Assembly: GCA_025350465.1 (NCBI GenBank)
Contig: JANXXU010000024.1
Location: 186,001 to 250,000 of the forward strand
DNA from: Alphaproteobacteria bacterium
GTDB taxonomy: Bacteria > Pseudomonadota > Alphaproteobacteria > Micropepsales > Micropepsaceae
Direction: 5' to 3'
DNA length: 64,000 bases
Positions 17,875-25,627 of this stretch are shown one piece after another. The notes below the pieces were generated by a model that saw only the letters and a list, made by a program, of their open reading frames with translations, searched no databases and had not been told where the DNA came from. Every line of letters begins with the position of its first letter. Within the stretch, counting starts at the first letter, position 1. The translations under genes were made by a program, and so were the position numbers.

Positions 17875-19119
17875 TCAACCGGCGCGTTCGCGCAAGAGTT
17901 CGGCAATACGATCGTAGCCGCTTTCAGCATCGAAGCGATCGCGGACTTGCGCAAAACCGGCGGCGCCAAGCTTTGCGCGCTGCTCGGGGCTCGCGATCAA
18001 TTCGGCGAGCGCTGCCGCCAACCCTTTTGTGTCACCGGCCGGAACGAGGCGCCCGGTCACGTGATCTTCGACCGCCTCGCCCACGCCGCCCGCGGCGCAG
18101 GCAAGGACCGGAATGGCGCGTCCCTGCGCTTCGAGAATCGCATTGGGGATTCCGTCGCGATCGCCGTCGCTGGCGATGTTGGCAGGCAGAACGAAGAGGT
18201 CGCTCGCATCGAGCGCAGCCACAACTTGCGCATAGGGTTGCGCCGCGTGCCACGTGATCTTACCGGCGACGCCGGAGCGAAGCGCCAACGCCCTCAACTC
18301 ATCGAGCAGCGGGCCGCCGCCAATGTGGTGCAACTCGACGGCAAGGCTCGCCGGCAGCATAGCGACAGCGGCGATCAACGTGCGCAGGCCCTTCTTCTCG
18401 ACGGCGCGGGCGACGCACGTTAAACGCACCGGCGCCTGCGCATCGCTGCCGTCGCGCGATTGGGCATGCGATTGGCTGCTCAAACTCTCACGCGGCAGGC
18501 CGTGGTGGATGAGGTGAATCTTGTTTGGATCGCCGAGGTCGGCGAGACGTGCCGCGCCGGTTCGATTGCAGACGGCGACAAATGCCGCATCGGAAATTTT
18601 CTCGGCGAGGTCCCAATTGGGCGTTGTCCAAATGTCCTTTGCGTGCGCCGAAACGCTGTAGCTCACGGCGCGCATCTTCGCGGCATAGCGCACGACCGAG
18701 GTCGGACTGTGCGCGAAATGCGCGTGTATGTGGCGGACGCTTTGAGGCAGTTCCAGCGCGAGGGCGCAGGCTTGGCCCAAGCGGCGTAGGCGCGCGCGCC
18801 CGATGTCGCGCGGCCAGTCGCGACGGAATGCGTTCCAGGCGGCACCAAATCCGGGCAAGCGTCGCGCTGCGGCGAAAGCGCGGGCCACGCGTAGCGGCTC
18901 GTCATGCAGATATTCGGGCAAATATCTCGGCTGCGCTCGCACCGGATTGTGGACGAGCTTGGCGTCCGGGCCAGGATGACGCAAGGCGTGCAAAGTGAAA
19001 TCGAAACCGCGCGCTTCGAGTGCCGCCAGCTCGCGTGCGACGAATGTTTCGGAGAGGCGCGGAAAACCCTTGACGACAATCGCGAGACCGGGGCCCGGCA
19101 CCGAACTCAATTGAGCCAC
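17875..19119 (-). CDS. Family 4 glycosyltransferase, copy 2 (exopolysaccharide type)
   Basis: 414 residues. N-terminal LAIVVKGFPRLSETFVARELAALEARG is the start motif of exopolysaccharide GT4 enzymes such as those that search for S-E-T-F. IHAHFAHSPTSVVRYAA and SVSAHAKDIW are typical of this subgroup. The C-terminal donor site has DGIPNAILEAQGRAIPVLACAAGGVGEAVEDHVTGRLV. The GTG at 19119 is used; it overlaps the preceding MurG-like gene by 13 nt and no strong ribosome binding site is seen, so a start a few codons later is possible. The role in a surface polysaccharide is inferred. Confidence 0.87.
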   Translation of the reverse strand: MAQLSSVPGPGLAIVVKGFPRLSETFVARELAALEARGFDFTLHALRHPGPDAKLVHNPVRAQPRYLPEYLHDEPLRVARAFAAARRLPGFGAAWNAFRRDWPRDIGRARLRRLGQACALALELPQSVRHIHAHFAHSPTSVVRYAAKMRAVSYSVSAHAKDIWTTPNWDLAEKISDAAFVAVCNRTGAARLADLGDPNKIHLIHHGLPRESLSSQSHAQSRDGSDAQAPVRLTCVARAVEKKGLRTLIAAVAMLPASLAVELHHIGGGPLLDELRALALRSGVAGKITWHAAQPYAQVVAALDASDLFVLPANIASDGDRDGIPNAILEAQGRAIPVLACAAGGVGEAVEDHVTGRLVPAGDTKGLAAALAELIASPEQRAKLGAAGFAQVRDRFDAESGYDRIAELLRERAG

Positions 19120-20270
19120 GGTTTCGACCAGGCGACGATGTTCTCCAGACCGTCGAGCATGCCCGGTATGGGATGCGCAGACGGCGGCGCCTGCGACGGC
19201 AAAGCGCGCAACGCACTTGCCATCACCGCCGGGTCACCGCGCGTGTGCTCGTCCGGCTCAGGTAGCATGCGCGACAGCCCCAAACGCTGCGCCGCCTCGG
19301 CGCGGATCGTTTGTTCGAAGCGCGGCGTGCGGCGGGGAACGATCAGGCCGCGCTTGTCGAACGATAGAATCTCGCAAAATGTGTTGTAGCCGCCCATCGA
19401 GGCGACTGCGCAGCAATCCGCCATCAAATGCTCCATTCGAGGCTCGAATACTTCGCAAGGCAGCGACAGTGCGGCAGCGCGTGCTTCGAACGCGGCGCGC
19501 GCTTCGACACGCATAAACGGGCCCAACACGATCAGCGCCGGCGGCAGGGACGGCGCGTGCACTTCATAGGTATCGAGAAGCCAACCGATCAACGCCTCCC
19601 CGTCCCCACCGCCGCCGGGAGTGATGAGAATGCGCTCGTTCAAATCGGGAACGATCGGCACCGCTGGCGCGCTTGGCCGCGTGCGCCTCAAATAACCGGT
19701 GTAGCGCGTCTTGGCGCGCACGCGGGGCGACAGCTCGATTCCTTGCAGAGGATCGTAGATTTCCTTCAAGCCGTAAATCCAAATGTCGTCGTAAATCTCC
19801 TCCAGCGCGGGGGCGACGCGCTTTCGCGCCCATTCCTTGGCGAGCGCGTCGGGCTCGTCCATGACGTCGCGCAAACCCAAGATGAGTCGAGCACCGCGTG
19901 CCTTGAGTCGCTCCAACGTTCCTTCGAGCTCGCCGCGCAAGCCCAGCGGCTCCTTGTCGACGATGACGAAATCGGGCGCGAAATGAAGCGCCGCGTCGTC
20001 GATCAGCGACGAGCGTAACGTCGTCATCTCTTGGATCGAACCGTGCTGGTCGAGCGGCACGTAATCGCCGTTTCGCAGTTTGATGATCGAAGGCACGCGG
20101 ACGAAATCGACGCGAGTCTTGAAATCGAAGCTGCCGATAATGGGCGAACCCGAAACGATTAAGACTTTAAGCTTCGGGTACGCTTCGGCGAGCGCATGCG
20201 CGATCGTTCGGCAACGGCGGATGTGGCCGAGGCCGAAACTGTCGTGGCTATAAATGAGTACGCGCGCCAT
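19107..20270 (-). CDS. MurG-like (GT28-type) glycosyltransferase, copy 1
   Basis: 387 residues. Starts MARVLIYSHDSFGLGHIRRCRTIAHALAEAYP, with the G-x-G-H loop of MurG-like GT-B enzymes. Further motifs are FVIVDKEPLGLRGELEGTLERLK, ILITPGGGGDGEALIG, and CCAVASMGGYNTFCEILSFDKRGLIVPR, the donor-binding GGYNT motif. It is the first gene of the ten-gene - strand run and divergent from the ABC-exporter-like gene, with 136 nt between the starts. No family member with a proven substrate comes to mind; it could act on a lipid-linked or soluble sugar. Confidence 0.86.
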   Translation of the reverse strand: MARVLIYSHDSFGLGHIRRCRTIAHALAEAYPKLKVLIVSGSPIIGSFDFKTRVDFVRVPSIIKLRNGDYVPLDQHGSIQEMTTLRSSLIDDAALHFAPDFVIVDKEPLGLRGELEGTLERLKARGARLILGLRDVMDEPDALAKEWARKRVAPALEEIYDDIWIYGLKEIYDPLQGIELSPRVRAKTRYTGYLRRTRPSAPAVPIVPDLNERILITPGGGGDGEALIGWLLDTYEVHAPSLPPALIVLGPFMRVEARAAFEARAAALSLPCEVFEPRMEHLMADCCAVASMGGYNTFCEILSFDKRGLIVPRRTPRFEQTIRAEAAQRLGLSRMLPEPDEHTRGDPAVMASALRALPSQAPPSAHPIPGMLDGLENIVAWSKPWLN

Positions 20271-20406
20271 GCCTCAGGCGATTGGTTAAAGCGTTGGACC
20301 CGCTTTGATCGCACGCGCCATTGCCGGGTGGAAGGGGCGTGGCCTTTGCTCGCCTTTCTGTCTAGTTTGGCGGCCGGATTTCGGCGGCCACACGAATCGG
20401 CAGGGC

Positions 20407-23097
20407 ATGGCGGGCGAGTCGACCCTTTATCGCTACATTTGGCAGCACTCCCGGCGCGAGCAGCTCGTGGTGCTCATCGTCGCGGTCGCGGCCCAGCCGG
20501 TCTATTTCCTTTCGCTGACCCTGCCCAAGCTCATCGTCAACGGCGCCATCTCGGACGAGAAGTATTGGGCCGCGCACACGACGCGAAACTTCCTGCATTT
20601 CGTCATCGGTATCCCGGAGAGCTTGCAAGGCTGGCTCGGCACGCAATGGGTGCTCCTCAGCGGCTTTGAGCTCGAGCGCGTGCCGTATCTGGTCGCGCTC
20701 AGCGTCGCCTTCCTGGTGCTGGTCGGAGCGACGGGCTTTCTCAAGTTCTTGATGAATACGATGAAGGGGCGCATGGGCGAACGTCTGCTTCGCCGGTTGC
20801 GTTACGAACTCGTCGATAAGGTCTTGCGCTTTCCCTCGGCGCATCTGCGGCGCACGAAACAGTCCGAGATCGCCTCGATGATCAAGGACGAGGTCGAGCC
20901 GCTGGGCGGGTTCATCGGCGACGCGATCGTGTGGCCGGTGTTCCTTGCCGGCCAGGCCCTGACCGCGCTCATCTTCATTATCGTGCAAAATGCCTGGCTC
21001 GGCCTGATCACGGCCACGGTGGTGTCGGCGCAGGCCTTGATCATCCCGCGCTTGCGACGCCCGATCTTGAAGCTCGGCAAATTGCGGCAAGTGCAGGCGC
21101 GCGAACTCGCAGGGCGCGTCGGCGAGATCGTCGACGGCGGCGCCGATATTCGCGTGCACGGCACCTCGAATTGGGAGCGAGCGGAAATCGTACGCCGGCT
21201 TGGCAAGATCTACGACATCCGCTTCGACATCTATCAGCGCAAATATTTCGTCAAATCGCTCAACAATTTCATCGCGCAGATGACGCCGTTCGTTTTCTAT
21301 TTGGTCGGCGGTTATCTTGCGATCAAAGGGCAGCTCGACGTCGGTCAGCTGCTGGCCGTCATCGTCGCCTACAAGGATCTGCCCGGCCCGATCAAAGAGC
21401 TCATCGACTGGGACCTGGCGCGCCAAGACGTGCAGATCAAATACGACCAGGTGATGGATCAGTTCCATCCCGACAACATGGTGCCGGCCGAACTGCAGGC
21501 GCCGCTCGCAGACGCACCGCTGCTATCGGGTCAGATCGAGCTGAAGGGCGTCACCGCGGTCGACGACGCCGGCTTCACGCTGCTCGACAACGTCGATCTC
21601 AGTTTGAACCTCAATCAATCCGTGGCCGCGACGGGAGGGGCCGGCTGCGGCAAGGAAGCACTTGGACTACTCTTCGCACGTCAAGTGACGCTCAAATCCG
21701 GCGCGGTGCGGTTGGGCGGTGTCGAACTGACGACGGCAAGCGACGGCTTCCTCGGCCGGCGCATCGCTTATGCAGGACCGGACGGCTATTTTTTCCCGCT
21801 GAACCTGAAGGACAATTTGCTCTATGGGCTGAAGTATCAGCCGGGTCCGCTGCCCGAGAGTTGCGATCGGGTGGCGAGCGCGCGTTTTGCGGCCGAGGCG
21901 CGCCGGGCAGGCAATCCCGATTTTGCGCTCGACGCCGATTGGCTCGACTACGAGGCGCTGCGTGCACATACGCCGACGGAGATCACCGATCGCATTGCCG
22001 AGGTATTGAGCGTCGTCGGACTCGAGAGCGACGTTTATCAATTCGGCCTACAGGCGCGGCTAGATCCGAAGGCGAACGCATCCGCGGCGCAACGCATCGT
22101 CGAAGCGCGCCATGCGCTGCGCGAGCGTCTGGCCGCGGAAAACATGTCGACGCTCGTCGAACCGTTCGATCCGGGGAGCTATAATCGTAATGCATCGATT
22201 GCCGAAAACCTGCTCTTCGGCACAAGCATCGATCCGGAATTGCAGCCGAGTGCGCTGCCGCATTTGCCGCATTTCCGGCGTGTCGTCGCCGAAGAAGGTC
22301 TTGAGGGCGATCTCGTCGCCATGGGGCTTTCGATCGCCGACACAATGATCGAACTCTTCCGCGATTTCCCGCCGGACCATCCGTTCTTCGACGAGTTCAG
22401 CTTTATTCCGGCGGCCGAGTTGCCCGCCTACCAGGCGATCGTGAAGCGTGTGAAGGCGGGTGGCGCCACCTACGCCGACCGCTCGCAGCTCTCGGTGTTG
22501 CCGCTGCGCTATGTCGAAGCGCGTCATCGCCTGGGTTTGATCACGCCGCAGATTCGCGAACGTCTGCTCGTGGCCCGGCGCACGTTCGCCGAGACGCTGC
22601 CCGCCGAGTTGAAAGCGCGCATCGAATTCTACGAGACCGATCGCTACAACGCCGCCGCCAGCCTGCAGGACAACATTCTGCTCGGGCGCGTTGCGTACGG
22701 CATGGCCGAAGCGGCAACCCGCGTCGGCGTCGTGATGCGCCAGGTGCTCGATCAGCTCGACGTACGCGACGTGATCATCGACGCGGGCCTTGCCTACAAC
22801 GTCGGTGCCGCCGGCAAACGGCTGACGCCCGCGCAACGCCAGAAGCTGGGCCTGGCGCGCGCGCTCATCAAGAATACCGATTTCCTGGTGCTGAACAGCA
22901 CCGTCTCGACGCTCGACGATCAGCAGAAGATCGAGATCGTCGATCGCGTGCTTGCCTATCGCCAAGGCAAGGGCACGGTTTGGGTCTTGAGCAAGGACGA
23001 TTTGGCGCTGCGCTTCGATCGTGTCCTTGTGTTCGATCACGGACGGCTGGTCACCGACAAAGAGCAGGTGACAATGGCGAGAGCGGCGGCGCAATGA
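20407..23097 (+). CDS. ABC-exporter-like membrane protein with an apparently inactive, expanded nucleotide-binding domain
   Basis: 896 residues from ATG 20407, where the sequence opens STLYRYIWQHSRREQLVVL like related proteins. Residues 15-375 form a six-helix type IV exporter domain. The C-terminal domain is an ABC ATPase in outline, but each catalytic motif is altered: Walker A is GGAGCGKEA (410-418, E417 for Ser/Thr), the Q-loop Gln is lost (AYAGPDG), the signature is LTPAQRQK (806), Walker B is FLVLNST (N830 for Asp, S831 for the catalytic Glu), and the switch His is Lys in VLSKDD. Walker A and signature are about 400 residues apart instead of about 100; the insert repeats an N-L/I-L-x-G motif (N470, N601, N756). 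The frame is intact, so it is not a pseudogene. Its stop overlaps an ATG of the cNMP-binding gene. Confidence 0.85.
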   Translation: MAGESTLYRYIWQHSRREQLVVLIVAVAAQPVYFLSLTLPKLIVNGAISDEKYWAAHTTRNFLHFVIGIPESLQGWLGTQWVLLSGFELERVPYLVALSVAFLVLVGATGFLKFLMNTMKGRMGERLLRRLRYELVDKVLRFPSAHLRRTKQSEIASMIKDEVEPLGGFIGDAIVWPVFLAGQALTALIFIIVQNAWLGLITATVVSAQALIIPRLRRPILKLGKLRQVQARELAGRVGEIVDGGADIRVHGTSNWERAEIVRRLGKIYDIRFDIYQRKYFVKSLNNFIAQMTPFVFYLVGGYLAIKGQLDVGQLLAVIVAYKDLPGPIKELIDWDLARQDVQIKYDQVMDQFHPDNMVPAELQAPLADAPLLSGQIELKGVTAVDDAGFTLLDNVDLSLNLNQSVAATGGAGCGKEALGLLFARQVTLKSGAVRLGGVELTTASDGFLGRRIAYAGPDGYFFPLNLKDNLLYGLKYQPGPLPESCDRVASARFAAEARRAGNPDFALDADWLDYEALRAHTPTEITDRIAEVLSVVGLESDVYQFGLQARLDPKANASAAQRIVEARHALRERLAAENMSTLVEPFDPGSYNRNASIAENLLFGTSIDPELQPSALPHLPHFRRVVAEEGLEGDLVAMGLSIADTMIELFRDFPPDHPFFDEFSFIPAAELPAYQAIVKRVKAGGATYADRSQLSVLPLRYVEARHRLGLITPQIRERLLVARRTFAETLPAELKARIEFYETDRYNAAASLQDNILLGRVAYGMAEAATRVGVVMRQVLDQLDVRDVIIDAGLAYNVGAAGKRLTPAQRQKLGLARALIKNTDFLVLNSTVSTLDDQQKIEIVDRVLAYRQGKGTVWVLSKDDLALRFDRVLVFDHGRLVTDKEQVTMARAAAQ

Positions 23098-23120
23098 GTG
23101 GTGTCAGTGAAGGGCCAGCG

Positions 23121-23588
23121 ATGAGCATCCAGACGGAAGTCGAGCGTTTGCGCCGCGTTCCGTTGTTCGCCGCCATCGATACCTCGCGGCTGAAGCTGCT
23201 CGCCTTCACCAGCGAGCGGTTGGCGTTCGAAAAAGGCGCGGTGCTATTCCGCCAGGGCGACCGCGGCGATTCCGCCTACCTCATTCTCGACGGCAGCGTC
23301 GATGTGGTGGTCGATTCCGACAAAGGGCCTGTGACGGTGGCGCATCTTGGACAAAATGCTTTCGTCGGCGAGATTTCGCTCCTCTGCGATACGCCGCGCA
23401 CGGCAGCCGTCGTCGCGACCGCACCGCTCGATACGCTCAAGATCAAGAAGGAGCTGTTCTTCCAGCTGCTGCGCGACATGCCGCAAATGACGCTCGAGAT
23501 CATGCGCGAGTTGGCGGAACGCCTGAACAACACGAATAAGGAGCTCTCGGTGGCGCACGCAAAATTGCGCAGCGCCGGCCTCGAATGA
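23121..23588 (+). CDS. Cyclic-nucleotide-binding-domain protein
   Basis: 155 residues from ATG 23121, preceded by GAAGGG; an ATG at 23094 in the same frame overlaps the upstream stop and would add nine residues. It is a single cNMP-binding domain: VPLFAAIDTSRLKLLAFTSERL, FRQGDRGDSAYLILDGSVDVVV, and a complete phosphate-binding cassette FVGEISLLCDTPRTAAVVA. The C-terminal helices (MRELAERLNNTNKELSVAHAKL) look like a coiled-coil and there is no helix-turn-helix, so it is not a CRP-type transcription factor. Coupling to the ABC-like gene suggests it senses a cyclic nucleotide, or acts as an adaptor, for that membrane protein. Confidence 0.88.
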   Translation: MSIQTEVERLRRVPLFAAIDTSRLKLLAFTSERLAFEKGAVLFRQGDRGDSAYLILDGSVDVVVDSDKGPVTVAHLGQNAFVGEISLLCDTPRTAAVVATAPLDTLKIKKELFFQLLRDMPQMTLEIMRELAERLNNTNKELSVAHAKLRSAGLE

Positions 23589-23589
23589 C

Positions 23590-23743
23590 TTCCCTCCCAC
23601 ATGTGGGGAGGGATAGCGACGCGCCCCGCTTTGTGCGCGGCTCTTTGCGACGCTTGGGTGGGGGTGCTGAGTCTCTGCGGTCACTGACGTCATCGATTCG
23701 GCGGACCCCCACCCTTAATCCCTCCCCACAGGGGGGCAGGGAA
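23590..23743. repeat. Long imperfect palindromic intergenic element
   Basis: Outer arms at 23590-23614 and 23716-23743 match as inverted repeats at about 22 of 26 positions, both with the core CCCTCCC/GGGGAGGGAT. Inner arms are a perfect 10-bp match (23656-23665 with 23705-23714, GGGTGGGGGT/ACCCCCACCC). The element fills most of the 241-nt space between the cNMP-binding gene and rnhB. It looks like a MITE- or REP-like interspersed repeat and may also end transcription. No other copy is evident in the window. Confidence 0.6.
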
Positions 23744-23829
23744 ATGCGAATGCGCATATCCACAAATGCCGCCCGGATATCTTGCGCACAGACATTTGCC
23801 GGCGGAGTCGGATAGGGCACTGTCAGCCC

Positions 23830-24501
23830 ATGCCGCACTATCGCCACGAGCGCAAAATCGATGGACCGGTCGCCGGGGTCGATGAGGCCGGGCGCGGACC
23901 TTGGGCTGGGCCGGTGGTGGCGGCCGCGGTCATTCTCAATCCCGCCAACATCCCGCGCGGTATCAACGATTCAAAGCAAGTGCCGCCTGAGTTGCGCGCG
24001 AAACTCTATGACAAGATCATGGCGACGGCGTTTGCGGTAAAGGCGGTCGTGATCGAGTCCGACGAAATCGACCGCATCAATATCCTTCAAGCGACTTTGA
24101 AAGCGATGCGCGAGGCGGTCGAGGGGCTCTCGTTGGCGCCGGTTCACGTGCTGATCGACGGCAATCGCGCGCCGAAGGAGATGCCCTGTTCGGTGCAAAC
24201 GATCATCGACGGCGATGCGATCTCGCAATCGATCGCCGCGGCGTCGATCATCGCGAAGGTGACGCGCGACCGGCTGATGATCGAGTTGGCAAAAATGCAC
24301 GGCGACTACGGTTTCGACCGCCACAAGGGCTATGGAACGCGGATGCACGCGGAGGCGTTGCTGCGTCTGGGCCCCTGCCCCGAACACCGCCGTTCGTTTG
24401 AGCCAGTGCGTGTGGCGCTGGCCGTGAAAGCGGGCGAAGTCGGCGCCGAGGCGCTTGCCGAATTCGTCGCGCGGCAAGAGACGGAAACCACGACGTCCTA
24501 A
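23830..24501 (+). CDS. rnhB: Ribonuclease HII
   Basis: 223 residues; removes ribonucleotides from DNA by cutting the RNA strand of RNA-DNA hybrids. The RNase HII catalytic residues are seen in GVDEAGRGPWAGP (D-E), HVLIDGNR (D) and SIIAKVTRD (D). HGDYGFDRHKGYGTRMH and PEHRRSFEPV are the conserved C-terminal motifs. ATG 23830 is used because upstream codons lie in the repeat-flanking region and family members start shortly before the VDEAGRG motif. Its TAA overlaps the TAG of xthA (convergent, 3 nt). Confidence 0.95.
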   Translation: MPHYRHERKIDGPVAGVDEAGRGPWAGPVVAAAVILNPANIPRGINDSKQVPPELRAKLYDKIMATAFAVKAVVIESDEIDRINILQATLKAMREAVEGLSLAPVHVLIDGNRAPKEMPCSVQTIIDGDAISQSIAAASIIAKVTRDRLMIELAKMHGDYGFDRHKGYGTRMHAEALLRLGPCPEHRRSFEPVRVALAVKAGEVGAEALAEFVARQETETTTS

Positions 24502-25301
24502 ACCTCGATCTCCGTCACGATCGGCACATGGTCTGAGGGGCGGGTCCAGTCGCGGGCGTCTTTGAGAATTTCGTGCTTCTTCACCGCGCCCTTGAGGGCG
24601 GGGCTGATCCAGACATGGTCGAGCCTGCGGCCGCGGTCGGAAGCGCGCCAATCCTGATTGCGATAGCTCCACCAGGAATAAATCTTCTCGGTCGGCGGAA
24701 CGATCGAACGGGTGACGTCGATCCAGTCATGCGCCGCGTAGGCGCGGGCCAGGCGCTTGGTCTCGGGCGGCGTGTGGCTCACGACCTTCAGCAGCTGCTT
24801 GTGGCTCCAGACGTCGTGCTCGAGGGGCGCAACGTTCAGATCGCCGACGACGATACGCGCGGCCGTCTGCTTCGCGTCCATCTTGGCAAAGTAGGCCGCC
24901 ATCTCGTCGAGGAAGCGCAGCTTGTGGCGAAATTTCTCATTTACTTTGGGATCGGGAATGTCGCCGCCGGCCGGTACATAGAAATTGTGCACCTCGATGC
25001 CGTGGGGCAGCGTCGCACTTATGTGGCGTGCGTCGCCCTTCTTGCAGAACTCCTTGGCGTCGATCTTGGTGAGCGGCAGGCGCGAGAGAATGGCGACGCC
25101 GTGATAGCCCTTCTGTCCGTTGATCGCGATGTGCTCGTAGCCGAGCTTCTTGATTCGTTTGTGCGGGAAGCTCGCGTCGGCGACCTTGATCTCCTGCAGA
25201 CACACAACGTCGGGTTGGTGTTCGCGCGTCAGCTTGCGCAGCAAGGGCATGCGCAGGCGGACGGAGTTGATGTTCCAGGTGACGATTCGGATCGGCGGCA
25301 T
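24498..25301 (-). CDS. xthA: Exodeoxyribonuclease III family AP endonuclease
   Basis: 267 residues from ATG 25301, which gives MPPIRIVTWNINSVRLR, the normal family N-terminus; upstream in-frame ATGs exist but run into the small-RNA terminator. Endonuclease/exonuclease/phosphatase fold with VVCLQEIKV (catalytic Glu), FYVPAGGD, VVGDLNVAP (Asp, Asn), RLDHVWISP and the final SDHVPIV (Asp-His pair). It cuts DNA at abasic sites in base-excision repair, alongside nth encoded 2 kb away. Confidence 0.94.
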   Translation of the reverse strand: MPPIRIVTWNINSVRLRMPLLRKLTREHQPDVVCLQEIKVADASFPHKRIKKLGYEHIAINGQKGYHGVAILSRLPLTKIDAKEFCKKGDARHISATLPHGIEVHNFYVPAGGDIPDPKVNEKFRHKLRFLDEMAAYFAKMDAKQTAARIVVGDLNVAPLEHDVWSHKQLLKVVSHTPPETKRLARAYAAHDWIDVTRSIVPPTEKIYSWWSYRNQDWRASDRGRRLDHVWISPALKGAVKKHEILKDARDWTRPSDHVPIVTEIEV

Positions 25302-25349
25302 CGAGGGGCTGGCAACCGGTACGGGCCGGATTTGTGCAGTGCACATATG

Positions 25350-25383
25350 AAAAGACCCCCGGCTGTGCGTCCAGCCGGGGGTC
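25350..25383 (-). terminator. Intrinsic terminator of the small RNA
   Basis: A perfect 12-bp stem (GACCCCCGGCTG, arms 25354-25365 and 25372-25383) with a 6-nt loop, followed on the - strand by TTTT (25353-25350). The T tract on only this side shows the direction of transcription. Confidence 0.8.
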
Positions 25384-25499
25384 AAAACGCGCTTCTAACG
25401 CGCCACGCACTGGGAGGGGATGGTCCAGTGCTTAGTCGGTCAATCACCGATCCCACAAGCGGGGGGGGGCAACGCAGAATCGGCTCACATCAACCAACT
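25350..25499 (-). ncRNA. Candidate small RNA with own promoter and intrinsic terminator
   Basis: About 150 nt, - strand, no ORF. The 5' domain folds as a long hairpin: GUUGGU (25498-25493) pairs with ACCGAC (25440-25435) and GCCGAU (25484-25479) with AUCGGU (25451-25446), with a C-rich apical loop. A second hairpin has a 7-bp stem GCACTGG/CCAGTGC (25431-25425 with 25413-25407) whose loop shows CCCCUC, resembling anti-Shine-Dalgarno loops of alphaproteobacterial trans-acting small RNAs. The third hairpin is the terminator. The predicted start coincides with the base of the first hairpin. It does not match tRNA, SRP RNA or tmRNA patterns; a 6S-like RNA was considered but the fold is different. 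Confidence 0.6.
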
Positions 25500-25505
25500 G
25501 CGAGG

Positions 25506-25534
25506 ACTATATGCGCCGAGGACACAGGGGGCAA
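25506..25534 (-). promoter_or_regulatory. Predicted promoter of the small RNA
   Basis: On the - strand TTGCCC (25534-25529), a 17-nt spacer and TATAGT (25511-25506), placing the start near 25499, exactly where the first stem begins. Confidence 0.6.
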
Positions 25535-25627
25535 CTTTTTTCTGTGACCTAAAGCAATTTTAATGACTATGGCATTGACGACACACGTTCTTGCGATTCG
25601 TGGGAACCGGGTCACGGTCGTTTGCAA

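Noticed and set aside
25350-25499. 6S RNA, SRP RNA or tmRNA as identity of the small RNA
   Set aside because: No long rod with a central open bubble as in 6S, no SRP loop motif, and no tRNA-like end with a tag reading frame.
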